DNA of 64,000 nucleotides, from positions 32,101,266 through 32,165,265 of the forward strand of contig NC_081555.1 in NCBI RefSeq assembly GCF_963082655.1, given 5' to 3'. Shown one piece after another: positions 1 to 11,509 of the stretch. The notes below the pieces were generated by a model, which saw only the letters and a list, made by a program, of their open reading frames with translations, had not been told where the DNA came from and did not search any database. A program made the position numbers and the translations under genes. How positions within the stretch are numbered: the stretch's first letter is position 1; each line of letters opens with the position of its first letter. The DNA comes from Stomoxys calcitrans (lineage: Eukaryota; Arthropoda; Insecta; Diptera; Muscidae).

Positions 1-870
1 GGGGTGTATTCCAAAGATCTAGAATTGGTCATATCGAAAAGGTTACCCTACCACTGCAGTGTGTATCAAGTAGAGATCCTTGCAATTAAGGAAGTGGTGG
101 AATGGCTAAGATATAATGTCATTACAACGATTGGCATAAATATCTTCTCAGACAGCCAGGCAGCTATTACATCTCTGGGGAACACAAAAACAGCCCTAGA
201 CTGACCCAGATCTCTCAACGAGATGGCTTAACAGTTCAATATTCACCTGTTCTGGGTGACGGGCCACAGAGATATTCCAGGGAATTGTAAAGCAGACGAG
301 CTTGCGAGACTAGGAACTACCTTACACATTCCAGGGATACTGGAATCTGTGGGTATGCCTTTAGCGACATGTAAGCTAAGTTTTCAGGACCAGGCCCGAA
401 GGACAACGAATGATAGATGGTCACAAAGAGGTGGCTGTGAGCCTTCCAAAAACTATGTGGCCTAATCTAGACTTGAATAGGTCTTCCGCTTTGCTGTCAT
501 TGGCTAGAACTGACGTCTCAGTCATTGTGTCCGTCATGACAGGTCATTGTCTAATCGGAAAACATGCTGACATACTGAAGGTTACCAGCAACAGCGTTTG
601 CAGAAGCTGTGAGGACATCGAAGAAGAAGAAGAGACTATAGAACACCTTCTGTGTGCATGTCCCACACTAGCAGTTAGAAGGAGTTGCACTTTAGGTTCT
701 CATTTATTTTAGCGAATGTGAACATTCGCAAATTATTGGGCTTTTAAAGCGATCTGGATGGTTCAACGTTAGGAACTTGAAGGCATCTTCCTTCTTCTGT
801 TCCTGTGGTATCATAATGGACGAAAACGTCTAAGTGAGTCTGATGGCAGACTGTCTCCTAAACCCAACCT
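1..870 (+). mobile_element. Non-LTR retrotransposon 'family A', RNase H to 3' end, degenerate
   Basis: Three overlapping frames encode the end of a LOA/R1-type ORF2. First comes an RNase H domain, with the E of the 'YQVEILAIKE' helix, the D of 'FSDSQAAI' and the terminal 'GHRDIPGNCKADELAR' block. Then comes a C-terminal zinc knuckle, C-X2-C-X11-H-X4-C, near 598-660. An in-frame TGA at about 202, a TAA at about 229 and frame changes near 410-470 break it. The fragment is cut by the window's left edge and ends near a 'CCCAACCTAAC' tail at about 870. Related pieces lie at 17.5, 29.9, 31.5, 41.85 and 54.3 kb. Clade placement (LOA/R1-like) is inferred from domain order and wording, not from a tree. 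Confidence 0.8.
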
Positions 871-871
871 A

Positions 872-1100
872 ACATATCCCCGCCTCGATTATACAGCGAT
901 GGTATGACCTTCTTCTATCACACTTAGTCTGTATGTCTATGGGTTGGACATCTAGAATAGTCTCCAGAGTCGAAACGGGCGTGGTCTTCATCACCCCTTC
1001 TATGCCAAGACAACATGTTCTCCGAACCTGTTGTGTTATTCTTACGTTGCACTCCTTCACAGTCCTTGAAACCAATGAGGCGTAAGTAAGTTTCGTTCTA
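872..1100 (-). mobile_element. Non-LTR retrotransposon 'family B' fragment (RT to RNase H linker)
   Basis: Read on the minus strand this encodes the linker that follows the RT thumb in family B ('RRTCCLGIEGVMKTTP', 'TLETILDVQPIDIQ'). The same phrase occurs at 8.2-8.4, 30.5, 46.0 and 59.5 kb. It abuts the family A tail at 870 in the opposite orientation, so it is a separate insertion or a rearranged piece. No catalytic part remains. Confidence 0.75.
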
Positions 1101-1385
1101 ATCGGGTAATAAAATGCGCCTTTTTTTGGGCCAACGACCTTAAATCGGAAAAATATTGTTCGATCTAAATCATACTAAGTATGAATGTCGTGGGTACTAA
1201 CACAACTCGCTGTGCTTGATTTCATGGAAATTGGTTAATAAAATCGCCTTTTATGAGCCTAAATCGGGATAGCGGTATATATGGCAGCTATAGGCAAACA
1301 TAGTTCGATCTTTACCATAATTGGTACTGATGTCAAGGGTCTTAACATAAATCGCTAAGCCAAATTTCAGCAATCGGCTAATCGT
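1100..1385. repeat. Fragment of tandem-core (satellite-like) element
   Basis: Contains two degraded units of the core repeat: 'aatcgggtaataaaa', 'cctaaatcgggatagcggtatatatggcagctat', and the 'aacacaactcgctgtg' phrase typical of the 32.1-32.5 kb and 26.9-27.6 kb arrays. No end caps are visible. The following 1,386-1,660 holds nothing I recognise. Confidence 0.6.
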
Positions 1386-1664
1386 TTTATCGACCCTGTT
1401 CTGCAATTCAATTTTGTTCGAATGTAAAACGATTTCTGTTTCAATGATCGGAGATTTTGTTTGCAAATGGAAAAGGAAAGCCAAAGATAGCATACGAACC
1501 ACTATGGGAGGCGTTTCGTCAACCATATTAGGTGTGATGGCTTCAAGGGCCGTGCGTTGATATGTGGTATTTGAATCGTATTAATAGCGAAAACGCATCT
1601 ATGACACAATTACCACATTAACAACCCTCGACCACTCTGTCTTTTAGCTGTACTTCTTCCCAGT

Positions 1665-2290
1665 ATGCAAAACTGGACTTTTATATACCAAATGAATGGT
1701 CTGAAAAAGGGCCTTTCGTTGGACAAGGAAATTAATAACGAAATTATTAAAAAATTTAGTTTTTTGTTTATAACTTTTTCAATAATACTGTCAAGCAGAT
1801 GCTACTTTGGATTAGGTAGTCAGTTGAGAAACAAGGCCACCTCTCGACAGACGAAAATTACACTATACAAGGCACTGATACTACACGTGTTCTTATATGA
1901 GGCATGGGTACTTGTGAATGCAGACAAGGCAGTGCTTGGAGTGTTTGAGAGAAAGATTCTTCGTAAAATATATGGACCTGCTTGGGTTAATGGAGAATGA
2001 AACACGAGTTGAATGACGACGATAAGTTACACGCATTAAAATACAACGGCTGCATTGGCCAGATCATATTCTTAAAATGGATGAAGAAGCTCTGGTAAAG
2101 TTTTTTTGATGGCTAAAACGGTGGTACACCCAAACCGGGACGACCAAATGCCCAATGGAAAGATCAAGCGGTGGGAGACAACGCGAAACTTGGTGTCATA
2201 GATCATAGAGGGGCTCAGAAGGTCGAGGCGCTCGGAAGACTAATGGGACAAACATTCGACTAATGGGACAAACGTTTTGTCATAGCCAAT
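1665..2290 (+). mobile_element. RTE-like non-LTR retrotransposon fragment, RT C-terminus
   Basis: The frame at 1,665-2,000 reads 'TKITLYKALILHVFLYEAW' and 'LGVFERKILRKIYGP'. This is the characteristic thumb/C-terminal region of RTE/CR1-type reverse transcriptases. The next 280 bases, in shifted frames, continue with the usual 'RLHWPDHILKMDEEA...' block and a 'GQTFD'-like end. The first 45 residues are unrelated to RT, so the 5' boundary is a truncation at about 1,790. It is a dead fragment with at least two frame breaks. A second RTE-like scrap lies at 60.66 kb. Confidence 0.7.
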
Positions 2291-2656
2291 TAAACTAAAC
2301 TGTTGCAAACGGAATGAGTAGATTAATAAACACCTATCCTTTGGTGGTGGCTATAAAAAATCTATGCAAAGTTTCAGCTCATTTACTTCATTTCTGAAGG
2401 GTGTAGCGTTATTTCGGATAGACGAAGGGAAATGGTTGTATCGTTTTAGATTTTTACGACGACTTAATTGTATACTCAAGTGGCAGAAGGGTAAAACTGT
2501 CTATGAGATCTTTAAAAGTCAAATGGACCAGTCTCAATTCACATGAAAATCGGATCCACAACTTCCACACTAGTAAAATAAGAGTTTATGTCTAATAGCG
2601 TGGTGAATATATGGTTCAAATTTTCTTGGCAATCAGCTAGTATTCACCATAAAAAC
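2291..2656. other. No gene seen; short tandem-core element end inside
   Basis: Positions 2,332-2,360 ('cctatcctttggtggtggctataaaaa') match the right cap of the tandem-core elements. Around 2,555-2,578 there is a weak match to the tRNA-like SINE head seen at 53.8 kb. The remainder is unassigned. Confidence 0.4.
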
Positions 2657-4806
2657 AACAAAATTGTGCTAAGTTCGGCCGGGCCGAATCTTATATTACC
2701 CTCCACCACGGATAGCATTTGTCGAGTTCTTTGCGCGGTATCTCTTTTTAGGCAAACAAAAAATAATTAATAAGAACTGTTATGCTATTGAACCTATATC
2801 AAGTTGTAGTCCGATTGGGATCTTAAATGAATTGAATGCTAAACATGGTAGAAGTCATTTTGTTCTATTTCAGTCCATTCGGACAAGAATTGCCCCTTGT
2901 AGGGGGTCAAGAAGCAAAAATGGGAGATAGATTTTTATGGGAGCTGTATCAAGCTATAGATCGATTCAGACCATATTGGACAGGTATGTTGAAGGTCATG
3001 AGAGAAGCCGTTGTACAAAATTTCTGCAAAATCGGTTGAGAATTACAACCTCTAGAGGCTCAAGAAATCAAGATCTCAAATCGGTTTATATGGCAGCTAC
3101 ATCGGTTTATGTAACGATTTACGCCATACTAAGCACAGTTGTTGGAAGTCATAACAAAACACCTCATGCTCAACTATAGCCAAATCGGAGGAGAATTGAG
3201 CCTTCTAGCGGCTCAAAAAAATCAAGATCCAAAATCGATTTATATAACAGCTATGCCAGGTTACGAGCCGATTTTAACCGTAATTAGCAATGTTGTTGGA
3301 AGTGATACCAAAATACCATGTGCAAAATTACATCCAAATCTGATAACAATTGCGCCCTCTAGCGGCTCAAGAAGTCAAGATCCAAGATCGGTTTATAGGG
3401 CAACTATATCAGGTTATTATCCAATTTGTACCGTACTTGGCGGAGTTTTTGGAAGTGATATCAAAGCAATTCTCGGACGAGAATTGCGACCTCTAGATGC
3501 TCTAGAAGTCAAGACCCAAGATCGGTTTATATGGCAGCTATAGCAAAACATGGACCGATTTGTCCCATCTACAATCCCAACCGATCTACACTAATAAAAA
3601 GAATTTGTGCAAAATTTCAAGCGCCTAGCTTTACTCCTTCGTAAGTTATCGAGCTTTCGACAGACAGACGGACCGAGATGTTAAGATCGACCTAAAATGT
3701 CCTAAAGATCAAGAATATACATACTTTAAGGGATCTTTGACGCATATTTCGATGCTCAGGAAGTCAAGATCCCACATCGATTTATATGGCAGATATATCC
3801 GGTTTTGTACCGATTTGCCAAATCGGATGAGAATTGCGCCCTCTAGAGGCTCAAAAAATCAAGATCCAAAATCGATTTATATGACAGCTATACCAGATTA
3901 CGAGCCGATTTTAACCATACTTAGAAATGTTTTTGGAAGTGATACCAAAACACCACGTGCAAAATTACAGCCAAATCGGATAAGAATTGCGGCTCAAGAA
4001 GTCAAGATCCAAGATCGTTTTATAGGGCAAATATATCAGGTTATGAAACAAATTGTACCATACTTAGCAGAGTTGTTAAAAGTGATATCAAAACACCTCG
4101 TGCAAAATTTCAGTCAAATCGGACGAGAATTGCGCCCTCTATAGGCTCAAGAAGTCAAGACCCAAGATCGATTTAGATGGCAGCTATATCAAAACATGAA
4201 CCGATTTGTTCCATTTACAATCCCAACCGACCTACACTAATAAAAAATATTTGTGCAAAATTTCAAGCGCCTAGCTTTACCCCTTCGAAAGTTAGCATGC
4301 TTTCGACAGACAGACGGACGGACAGACAGGCGCATATGGCTAGATCGACTTAAAATGCCATGAAGATCAACTATATCAGGTTATAAACCAATTGGAACTT
4401 TACTAAGCACACTTGTTGGAAGTGATATCAAAACACCACGTGCAAAATTACAGCCAAAGCGGATATGAATTGCGCCCTCAACAGCTGAAGAAATCAAGAC
4501 CCAAGATCGATTTATATGGCAGCTATAGCAAAACATGGACCTATTTGGCCCATTTACAGTCCCAACCGATCTACACTAATTAAAAGTATTTTTGCAAAAT
4601 TTCAAGCGCCTAGCTTTACTCCTTCGAAAGTTAGCGTGCTTACGATAGACGGACGGACAGACAGGCGCACATGGCTAGATCGACTTAAAATGCCATGAAG
4701 ATCAAGAATATGTATACTTTAAGGGCTCTTTGACACATATTTCGAGGTGTAACACACAGAATGACGAAATTAGTACACCCCCATCCTATGGTGGAGGGTA
4801 TAAAAA
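2657..4806 (+). repeat. Capped tandem-core element E1, nearly complete
   Basis: The left cap has 'gtgctaagttcggccggg', a self-complementary GTTCGGCC/GGGCCGAA hairpin, followed by 'ttaccctccaccacgga' and a conserved leader ('gcatttgtcgagttctttgcgcgg'). The core is degenerate units of roughly 110-190 bp ('caagatcccaaatcggtttatatggcagc'). The right cap module ('gaaatatttcgaggtgt...gacgaaattagta') ends in 'tatggtggagggtataaaa', which is inverted relative to the left-cap 'taccctccacca'. Partial right modules recur internally at 3,600-3,760 and 4,250-4,380, evidence of unequal exchange. Short ORFs here are repeat-encoded and spurious. Confidence 0.75.
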
Positions 4807-6534
4807 CTAAAAAAAACCCCTTATACCTAATAATTTTTTACGTTATATGTTAAATTTTAGTGATCAAGTGCGCATTGTCTGGCTGAGAATATTAATTATG
4901 TGTATGTATTGCTTAATCCCTTCTAAAATTTGTTAAAGTTTCAATGATTTTCAATTACCAATTTCAATACACTGTTCGTTCCACTTTTGTGCTATTATGG
5001 GGCCTACATGGACACGACCTTCATAAACAAGTAATTGTGATTTCTGGAATGCCGTAATGTAGGAAATAAGAGCATTAGTTTAAAAATACTGAATTTAAAA
5101 GACAGTAGGCCTGACTTAAATAAAATTACCATAGAAATATAATTTTAATTCAATTTGTAGTCTTCTCTGCTAGATTTTGAGTACATTTTATTCCATGGTA
5201 CCAAAACCACAAAAATTTAAAAGAAAATATAGAGACATGATTCATATTCTACAGGTGCAACTTATGTGGAAACACATGAATATTCTTTTGATTGCAGTTA
5301 AATGTGTTAGGCATCACTTTCGATATTTAATAAAAACAAAAATTGTAATAATAATAAATAATAATAAACAAGCTACTGCTATGTGTGGTGAAATTGTTAC
5401 GTATATTATACATTCAACTCTTCCATGCTTTTGCCATAATGGTGAGTTATTTAGAGGGTATTTTGAAATATTTTTAGATTTTCATGTTTTTTTATTCCCC
5501 TTTAAATGCGACGAGAAAACTTCACAAAACGTACGTACGTATTATTTTTCTCTTTTGCCTATGAATATGATTTGTCTGTTGTCTGATACCAGCCGCAGAC
5601 CACAATGGGCAACTTATAACTTACATATTTATGTACGTACGTATGAACGTACATGCATATATATGTTTGTGCACCTACACGAAAATAGGCTAGGAACAGA
5701 AAATCAGCATTGCAAGCTCAAGGGATTTAGAAAAAATAAAAGCCCTGCATAACAGTAGCCCCATTTCAAGGGACGTACACACAATATGGCAGAATAATTC
5801 ATTCCCCGGATTTTACATTCAGATGCACTTTCTTTTCATCTGCGAACAGGCAGTTTCAGCATTCAGCAGTGTACACATAAAAGAAAAAATATTTTCACAA
5901 GATGTCTTACCACTGAAACAACAAAATGGTGCTCTTTCTCAAGGTTGACGTTAACACCGTTCCGTAGTCAAAAGATTAAAGGAAGAAAAAATAAACTATA
6001 CAAAAGAAACTGGTGATATATCCAACAATGTAATTTCTGGAAATATCCCTTTTAATTCCAACAGATTTAACGATCGATTTTTTTATTTCCGTATTAAGCT
6101 TGCTTTATATCTTTTTCGACGAATTCAGTTTCTGGCAGCAGATAGTTGCCAGATTAACTGTTTTTTAGCAGAAATGTTGCCACACTGTGGTAGTAGTCGG
6201 TACTAACAGTGTGGTTACTGCATGAGGTGGTTGCTTGTAGTAGCAATTCGATAATGGTATCGTATGTAGCATGGACAGTTGGGGTTGGCATTATGTTCGT
6301 CTATTTAAGTGAACAACTGTCAAACTCCATATAAAAATATTGTAAATGAAATGTCTTAAAAATTGAAATGCATTTTTTAAGCTAATGACTTCAAACTAGC
6401 AATTAAGGACAATCAATCCTAGTGTACTATGATGACAGGATTGTGTTGGTACAAATATGTTGTTATAAAAGTGTTAAAGTAAATTAAGATATTTTGTTGA
6501 AGGTTTTTATAACTTAAAGCGGAGTATGCTGCTT
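4807..6534. other. AT-rich DNA without a supported gene
   Basis: A 191-codon open frame at 5,177-5,752 has no ATG at its start and is low-complexity in composition. It includes ACGTACGT microsatellite stretches near 5,530 and 5,633, so I regard it as chance. No splice-linked coding exons or transposon domains were recognised. Confidence 0.5.
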
Positions 6535-7610
6535 TAAACCTAGTACTGACCTCATTCGCAGCGAAAAAAATGCCTATTATCCCTATTTTTGCCAAAACAC
6601 AAACAAAATGCAAACAACACACAAAAAAGACAAAAGCATTGACCCGACACGGGATCGCTGTGAGCACTGCACAGGCTAAATCATTGAGGTCCAATCTGTG
6701 TGAAGTTCAAAACTGTCACGAGAAGTTTAGCTGTGAGCTACCGGGCGCCTCCTCAGGTCGCAGATAGTGGAAAACGCTGCTACGGCAGCCGCGGACTATC
6801 AGCGGTATAGAGCGGAGAGACTCAGTAAGAGGCCAGGCTGCACCGGCTCATGCACAAATACTGAGTGTCTATGATACTCGATATGACAAGGCGATCGGTC
6901 CTTTGGACCGGAATGAGCTTGCTCACCTACAGGAGCTTGAGAAGGATCGCCACCTCCAAGGAATTGAAGCAGAGTTCATAGGCGCCCATTTCATGAGCAT
7001 TTAATTACCTTTGAAGTGAAATTTATACTGACGCAGCGACATTTCGCAACTATGAAAATGCCTATTAAATTATTGCGAAATCCGACGGACTCTTATTATT
7101 TGCCAAAACACAAACAAAAGTCACACAACAACACACAACAGGGACAAAAGCATTGAAGCAGATTGGTGCCCATTTTGTGGGCATTTAATTACATTCACCC
7201 TTAATTGAAGCGACATTTTATTGGCGCAGCAATATGTTGCTACTATTTTGCTCATAGAATTCAGTACAACTTCTATGGAATGTGTTCGCATTTTCTGCGT
7301 CACCATATTTGTTTTAAGCTTAGTACTGACCTCATTCCCAGCAAAAATGCCTATTAAATTATTGCGAAATGTGAGGACTCTTTTCTTTATCAGAATACAA
7401 ATAAAAGTCAAACAACAACACACAACAAAGACAACAGTGTGGAAGCAGATTTGATTCGGCCCATTTCGTGAGCATTTAATTGCATTTGCAATTAAAATTG
7501 TGCGAAATTTATCCTGATGCAGCAACATGTCGCTACTATTTTGCTCATAGAACTCAGTACCACTTGTGCGGAATGTATTCGGGTTATCTTCGTCACCATT
7601 TTTTATAGTG
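6535..7610. repeat. Three degenerate ~300-bp direct repeats, first split by an insertion
   Basis: Shared phrases include 'cttagtactgacctcattc', 'aaaatgcctattaaattattgcgaaa', 'acacaacaaagacaa' and 'gcccatttcgtgagcattt'. They recur at about 6,535-7,040, 7,040-7,340 and 7,340-7,610. Copy 1 is interrupted at about 6,660-6,980 by the dispersed repeat 'family D' (text such as 'gatatgacaaggcgatcggt' and 'caggagcttgagaaggatcg', also at 33.9, 40.4 and 47.5 kb). No coding capacity is apparent. This could be a non-autonomous element or local duplication of unique DNA. Confidence 0.55.
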
Positions 7611-7884
7611 CGTTTTGACTTAGACTTTATAGTGCGTTTTGACAGTTGTTTGGCCGAAAAGTCGAAGTCAGTCCTAGGCTTAAAAGTTGGTACTTTATTC
7701 GTTTTTCACAGGTGAAAACACATATTTTTTACGGTTATTTTTTTGAAACTACAAAAAACTCAGTGACAACGTAATACTTTTATGAAAAAAATTTCACAAG
7801 TAATGAGGGAATGTCCTACTGAATGCAATCAGTAAGTTTTTGCTTCAAAATCCATTGTCTTAAAAAAAGTTATCATGGAAATAT

Positions 7885-8720
7885 TTCGCTGAAAGCGAAT
7901 ATAGTACCACCCTTTCGCAACTGCAGAAGTGCCGAAAGAGTCTTTCAGATGGCATACGATTAGGCTAGACCCAAGGGTCTCAATGTTAATCCAGAGAAGA
8001 CTGAAATCTGTCGGCTCGCGAGAAAGATGAAGGTGGTCCAATTTGATGCACCACGTTTCCTCAATAGATGGATTTCGATATCTGACAAGATCAAATGCTT
8101 AGGAGTGATCTTGGATAAGAAGGCTCACAAATCTTAGGCACTATGTAGACGGGCCGTAGGCTCCAAATGGGGCCTGAATCCTAAAATAGTCCACTGGCTC
8201 TACAGGAGCGTGATTAGACCAATGCTTACTTACGCCTCAGTAGTTTGGTGGACTGCTATAGAGAAAAAGTGCAACATCAGGACCATACAACGGGTTCAGA
8301 GAACATGTTGTCTAGGCATAGGTGGAGCGATGAGGACCTCGCCCACTAGGGCACTGAAGACTATTCTAGATATCAGACCCATTGACATACAGATTAATGC
8401 CCATATTCACAAATCTTAAAGTAGGCATATTTGACAGATTTCCTTTATTGAACTATCAAATAGACCTACTATAAAATTGTTTTAAATTTTGTGAGTACCG
8501 GTGTAAGTGTGAGGCAGCCACTGCGGCTATGAGACTTAAGACTGTGGGAGCAGGTCTTACCATCGTGGTATAATAGAAGGGGCGATATGAAACCTGGATG
8601 GATTAGAAAAGGTTTGCGGCATTCCTTCTCGGGCGGATGGTCTTATGAAATGGCACTCCCTAACCAGCTGTTCATCGCTTCTGCTACCATTTCTTTCAGA
8701 GAGAAATTTAAACATCCTGT
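7885..8720 (+). mobile_element. Family B retrotransposon fragment (RT thumb and linker)
   Basis: In broken frames the plus strand reads 'NPEKTEICRLARK' and 'ISDKIKCLGVILDKK' (RT thumb), then 'MLTYASVVWWTAIEKKCNIRTIQRVQRTCCLGIGGAMRTSP' at 8,210-8,340. It continues at 8,505 with 'gtgtgaggcagccactgcggctatgagact', which precedes RNase H in family B. About 90 bases at 8,415-8,504 are foreign. The region 7,611-7,884 shows nothing recognisable. Confidence 0.7.
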
Positions 8721-8801
8721 TTGATACTCTGCTTAAACTAGAGGTTTCCTTTTGTAACGATGGATCCCTCCCTCTTGATCAAGAATACCCAACCTTAGTT
8801 A

Positions 8802-9024
8802 TTGGGTTGCCCAAAAAGTAATTGCGGATTTTTTAAAAGAAAGTAAATGCAAAATTAAAACTTAGAATGAACTTTAATCAAATATACTTTTTTTCTGAAG
8901 CAAGCTAAAAGTAACAGGTGATAACTGACAGAAGAAAGAATGCAATTACAGAGTCACAAGCTGTGAAAAAATTTGTCAACGCCGACTATATGAAAAATCC
9001 GCAATTACTTTTTGGGCAACCCAA
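8802..9024 (+). mobile_element. Mariner-type MITE, copy 1 (223 bp)
   Basis: Terminal inverted repeats begin TTGGGTTGCCCAAAAAGTAA and continue through TTGCGGATTTTT, flanked by TA on both sides. The interior is AT-rich with 'cagctgataactgacagaag' and 'gtcaacgccgactatatg' and no ORF. Five related copies are present in the window. TA duplication plus short TIRs points to Tc1/mariner mobilisation; the parent transposase is not present here. Confidence 0.85.
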
Positions 9025-9411
9025 TATAAGGCTCCAACATTGTCGGGGATATTGCGTGGAATATATTGTCCAATGTTTTTAAAAGCCTCGAGACTAATCG
9101 AAAGCTTTTGATACGATCAGCCATTGCTGATGGAATGGAAATCCATGCTGATGCTCAGTTATGCATAATTCGTCTAGTGTAGAACCCTAGGGTAAATATG
9201 TATTTAAAAAATCTTTTCTGATTATTTTGAGATTTTTCTATTTTTTTTTTTGTTCGACAAAGATGTTTTGAAGCAATTTGTTCGTATATAAACTTAATTT
9301 TTCACTACAGATTGTAAAGATTAGAGATATGTAGAAGATGCCTTATGCGGATTCTTAAGATGTCTTGTAACTAATATTCTTTTAACTGCCCTCATTAAAA
9401 ATAAATAACAT
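9025..9411. other. No gene seen downstream of SerRS-m
   Basis: AT-rich flank between the MITE and the SerRS-m polyadenylation signal. About 150 bases after the MITE are GC-richer but resemble nothing I know. Confidence 0.4.
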
Positions 9412-9417
9412 TTTATT
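9412..9417 (-). terminator. Probable polyadenylation signal of SerRS-m
   Basis: AATAAA on the minus strand, about 66 bases past the SerRS-m stop codon, followed by T-rich sequence. It is the first canonical signal after the stop. Confidence 0.5.
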
Positions 9418-9482
9418 AGATTCTTTAAATTCATAAAAAAAATACTTAAACAAAATAAGAACTACTTTATATGAATGTTTCT

Positions 9483-11050
9483 TTAAATATCATGCTTTAA
9501 ATGCTTTAACAATTTTATTTCTGGTATCAATTTATCTTTTGTAATGCTACAATTCTTCATGTATTCACCAAGTACTTTAGGAATCTCAATTGAATTTTTA
9601 TCAACCTATAAAAATGTAAAAGAATGTATAAAATTAATTAAATAAAAGCCATTTATAGGTACCTGGTTTGATTCAAGTATTGCTATCAATAATCTAGGTA
9701 TGGCAGCTGCTGTTCCATTTACTGTATGGGCAAATTTGGTCTCACCCTTATTGGTTTTATATCTTATATTGAGTCGTTTTGCTTGGTAATCAGTGCAGTT
9801 ACTACTGCTAGAAATTTCTCCCCAAACTTTTCTGCCTGGCATCCAAGCTTCTATGTCATATTTTTGATAGGCTGGAGCACCCAATTCTGATGGTGGCATA
9901 TCTAATAGACGTATTTTTAAGTTTAACTTCTTAAAATTTTCCAGTTGCAGATCCTTGAAGAGTTCCAGAACATCTTCTGATTGACTTTCGGCACATATCG
10001 CAAACATTTCAACTTTTGTAAATTGATGTACCCTGAAATTGTATTTAAAGGAAAGAAAATCTTGACGATTGGAGTACCAAAACAAAATTTTGTATAAATT
10101 AGCAAAGTTTAATATAAAAGCTTTATACTATTGATTGGGCCAGGTCAGTCATTTTAAAATCTATGCATGAGTTAATCTTAAGTACCAATCATTTTATATT
10201 CTAGGCATATTTTATCATACCTATATATACCCTTTTCCTCGTTTAATCCCGACGTTTCTGCTCTATAACAACGGCTTACAGCAGCCACTTTAATTGGCAG
10301 TTGCTTTTCTTCTAATACTTGATTTTCGAAGAAACCAGCCAAAGCCATCTCAGAAGTGCCAGACAAGCACAATCCAGAATCAAGTTTGTAAACCTGTAAG
10401 GCAATAAGGTAAATGGGTTAATTAATGTAGCATAGAACCGCAAACAGTTTAATGTCATTACGTAAGAAGTTCTTTACTTATAACAAACTACATACTTGTG
10501 TCCTTTCACCATCGGTATTCATGCCACATCCCTCTATGACCTCCTTAGGCAGAATATCAGGAACAGAGATTAAAGAAAAATTATTTTGCAACAATTGTTG
10601 AACTGTGTACTCCTTTATAGCTTGTTCTAGTTCAGCCAATTTTCCAAACAAGTAATAACTTTTGTGTCCCGTATAATTACCCAAATGGTCCATGCGGAAG
10701 ATATTCATATACTTTGCTACTTCAGAAAACTCAGTAGCATGAGTGGGAAAAGAATCAGAGGGAGAGAATTGCTCCAGTTCCTTAGGTTCATCCCCATAAT
10801 TCACAATTCTAGGATGTGTAAGATTGGGCAGTTTTGACAGCTCCCCCTTTAGTTTTGCAACGTCAGAGTCGTTTTTCATATCCAATTTCTTTATTAACTC
10901 TCGTATTACTGGTATATTATTGGAGCCCTTTCGCAGCAAGACGTTCTGTTCCATTTTGTCCAAATTAGAGGTAGATCCATAATGATGTAAATCTTCAGAT
11001 ATTATGGCACAAACAGGTTTGGCACAGAAAGAACGCAGGGGTATTTTCAT
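9483..11050 (-). CDS. SerRS-m: Mitochondrial seryl-tRNA synthetase, four exons, 406 aa
   Basis: Class II aminoacyl-tRNA synthetase that charges mitochondrial tRNA-Ser in the matrix. Exons on the minus strand: 11,050-10,496; 10,393-10,221; 10,032-9,663; 9,605-9,483. All introns are GT-AG, with donors GTATGT, GTATGA and GTACCT, and the phases are consistent. Residues: Arg/Ser/Cys-bearing N-terminus; 'KLPNLTHP' at 73-80; motif 1 ending 'VPDIL' (163-167); '[12 protein letters not shown]' with the serine-binding T-x-E at 198-200; motif 2 'CYRAE' (R229, E231) leading to '[14 protein letters not shown]'; motif 3 '[10 protein letters not shown]' with R356. Wording closely follows animal mitochondrial SerRS (SARS2). 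The insect paralogue SLIMP is the main alternative, but intact T-x-E and motif 2/3 residues favour the catalytic enzyme. The coiled-coil tRNA arm before 'NLTHP' is very short. Confidence 0.85.
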
Positions 11051-11509
11051 AAGATTAAACCTGAAAATGAAAAAAAAAAATAGAAATTTTTTATATTATA
11101 CTGCAGTTTAGGAAATATTGATTGGCCCATTGAGGACCAATGTCATCATGTTACTTAAAAAAAGTGAGTAAACGAAAACTTGGAGATAGATCCAGCTAAT
11201 ACTCATTAGCGAGCGTTTCTTCGAACTAAAAATTTTAGATCCCTACAGTAATTCAGAAATACAAGAGAACTCAATCCCATGACAGTCGGTTGTATGTGCC
11301 GGATTGACTCGATGGAGTCCTTTATCGGCAAGGCCTGTCACCTCAGTGTATAGCACACTGCTACAATAACAACACAACGAATAGCGGTAGTGGAGGAGTT
11401 GCTCAACCAAAACTATGTCTCTTTTTCACCAATAATGTGGATTGACATAAAAAATGCTCGAAGGATTCTAATATATGACCGCAAACTGATGCTTCCTGTT
11501 GTTGTTGTT
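11051..11509. other. SerRS-m upstream region and a dispersed-repeat scrap
   Basis: The first ~150 bases are the presumptive SerRS-m 5' flank; no clear TATA box is seen. Around 11,280-11,395 the text 'gtcctttatcggcaaggcct' and 'gtatagcacactgctac' looks like a retroelement-associated repeat ending in 'aacaacac', next to the Jockey remnant. Confidence 0.4.

Noticed and set aside
2658..4806. CRISPR-like array
   Set aside because: Units are diverged, longer than 100 bp and lack unique spacers; the genome is eukaryotic and the array is satellite-like.
5177..5752. 191-codon open frame in AT-rich DNA
   Set aside because: It starts at a non-ATG codon, has no recognisable domain, and its composition is driven by AT richness and ACGT microsatellites. 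No splice or promoter support.
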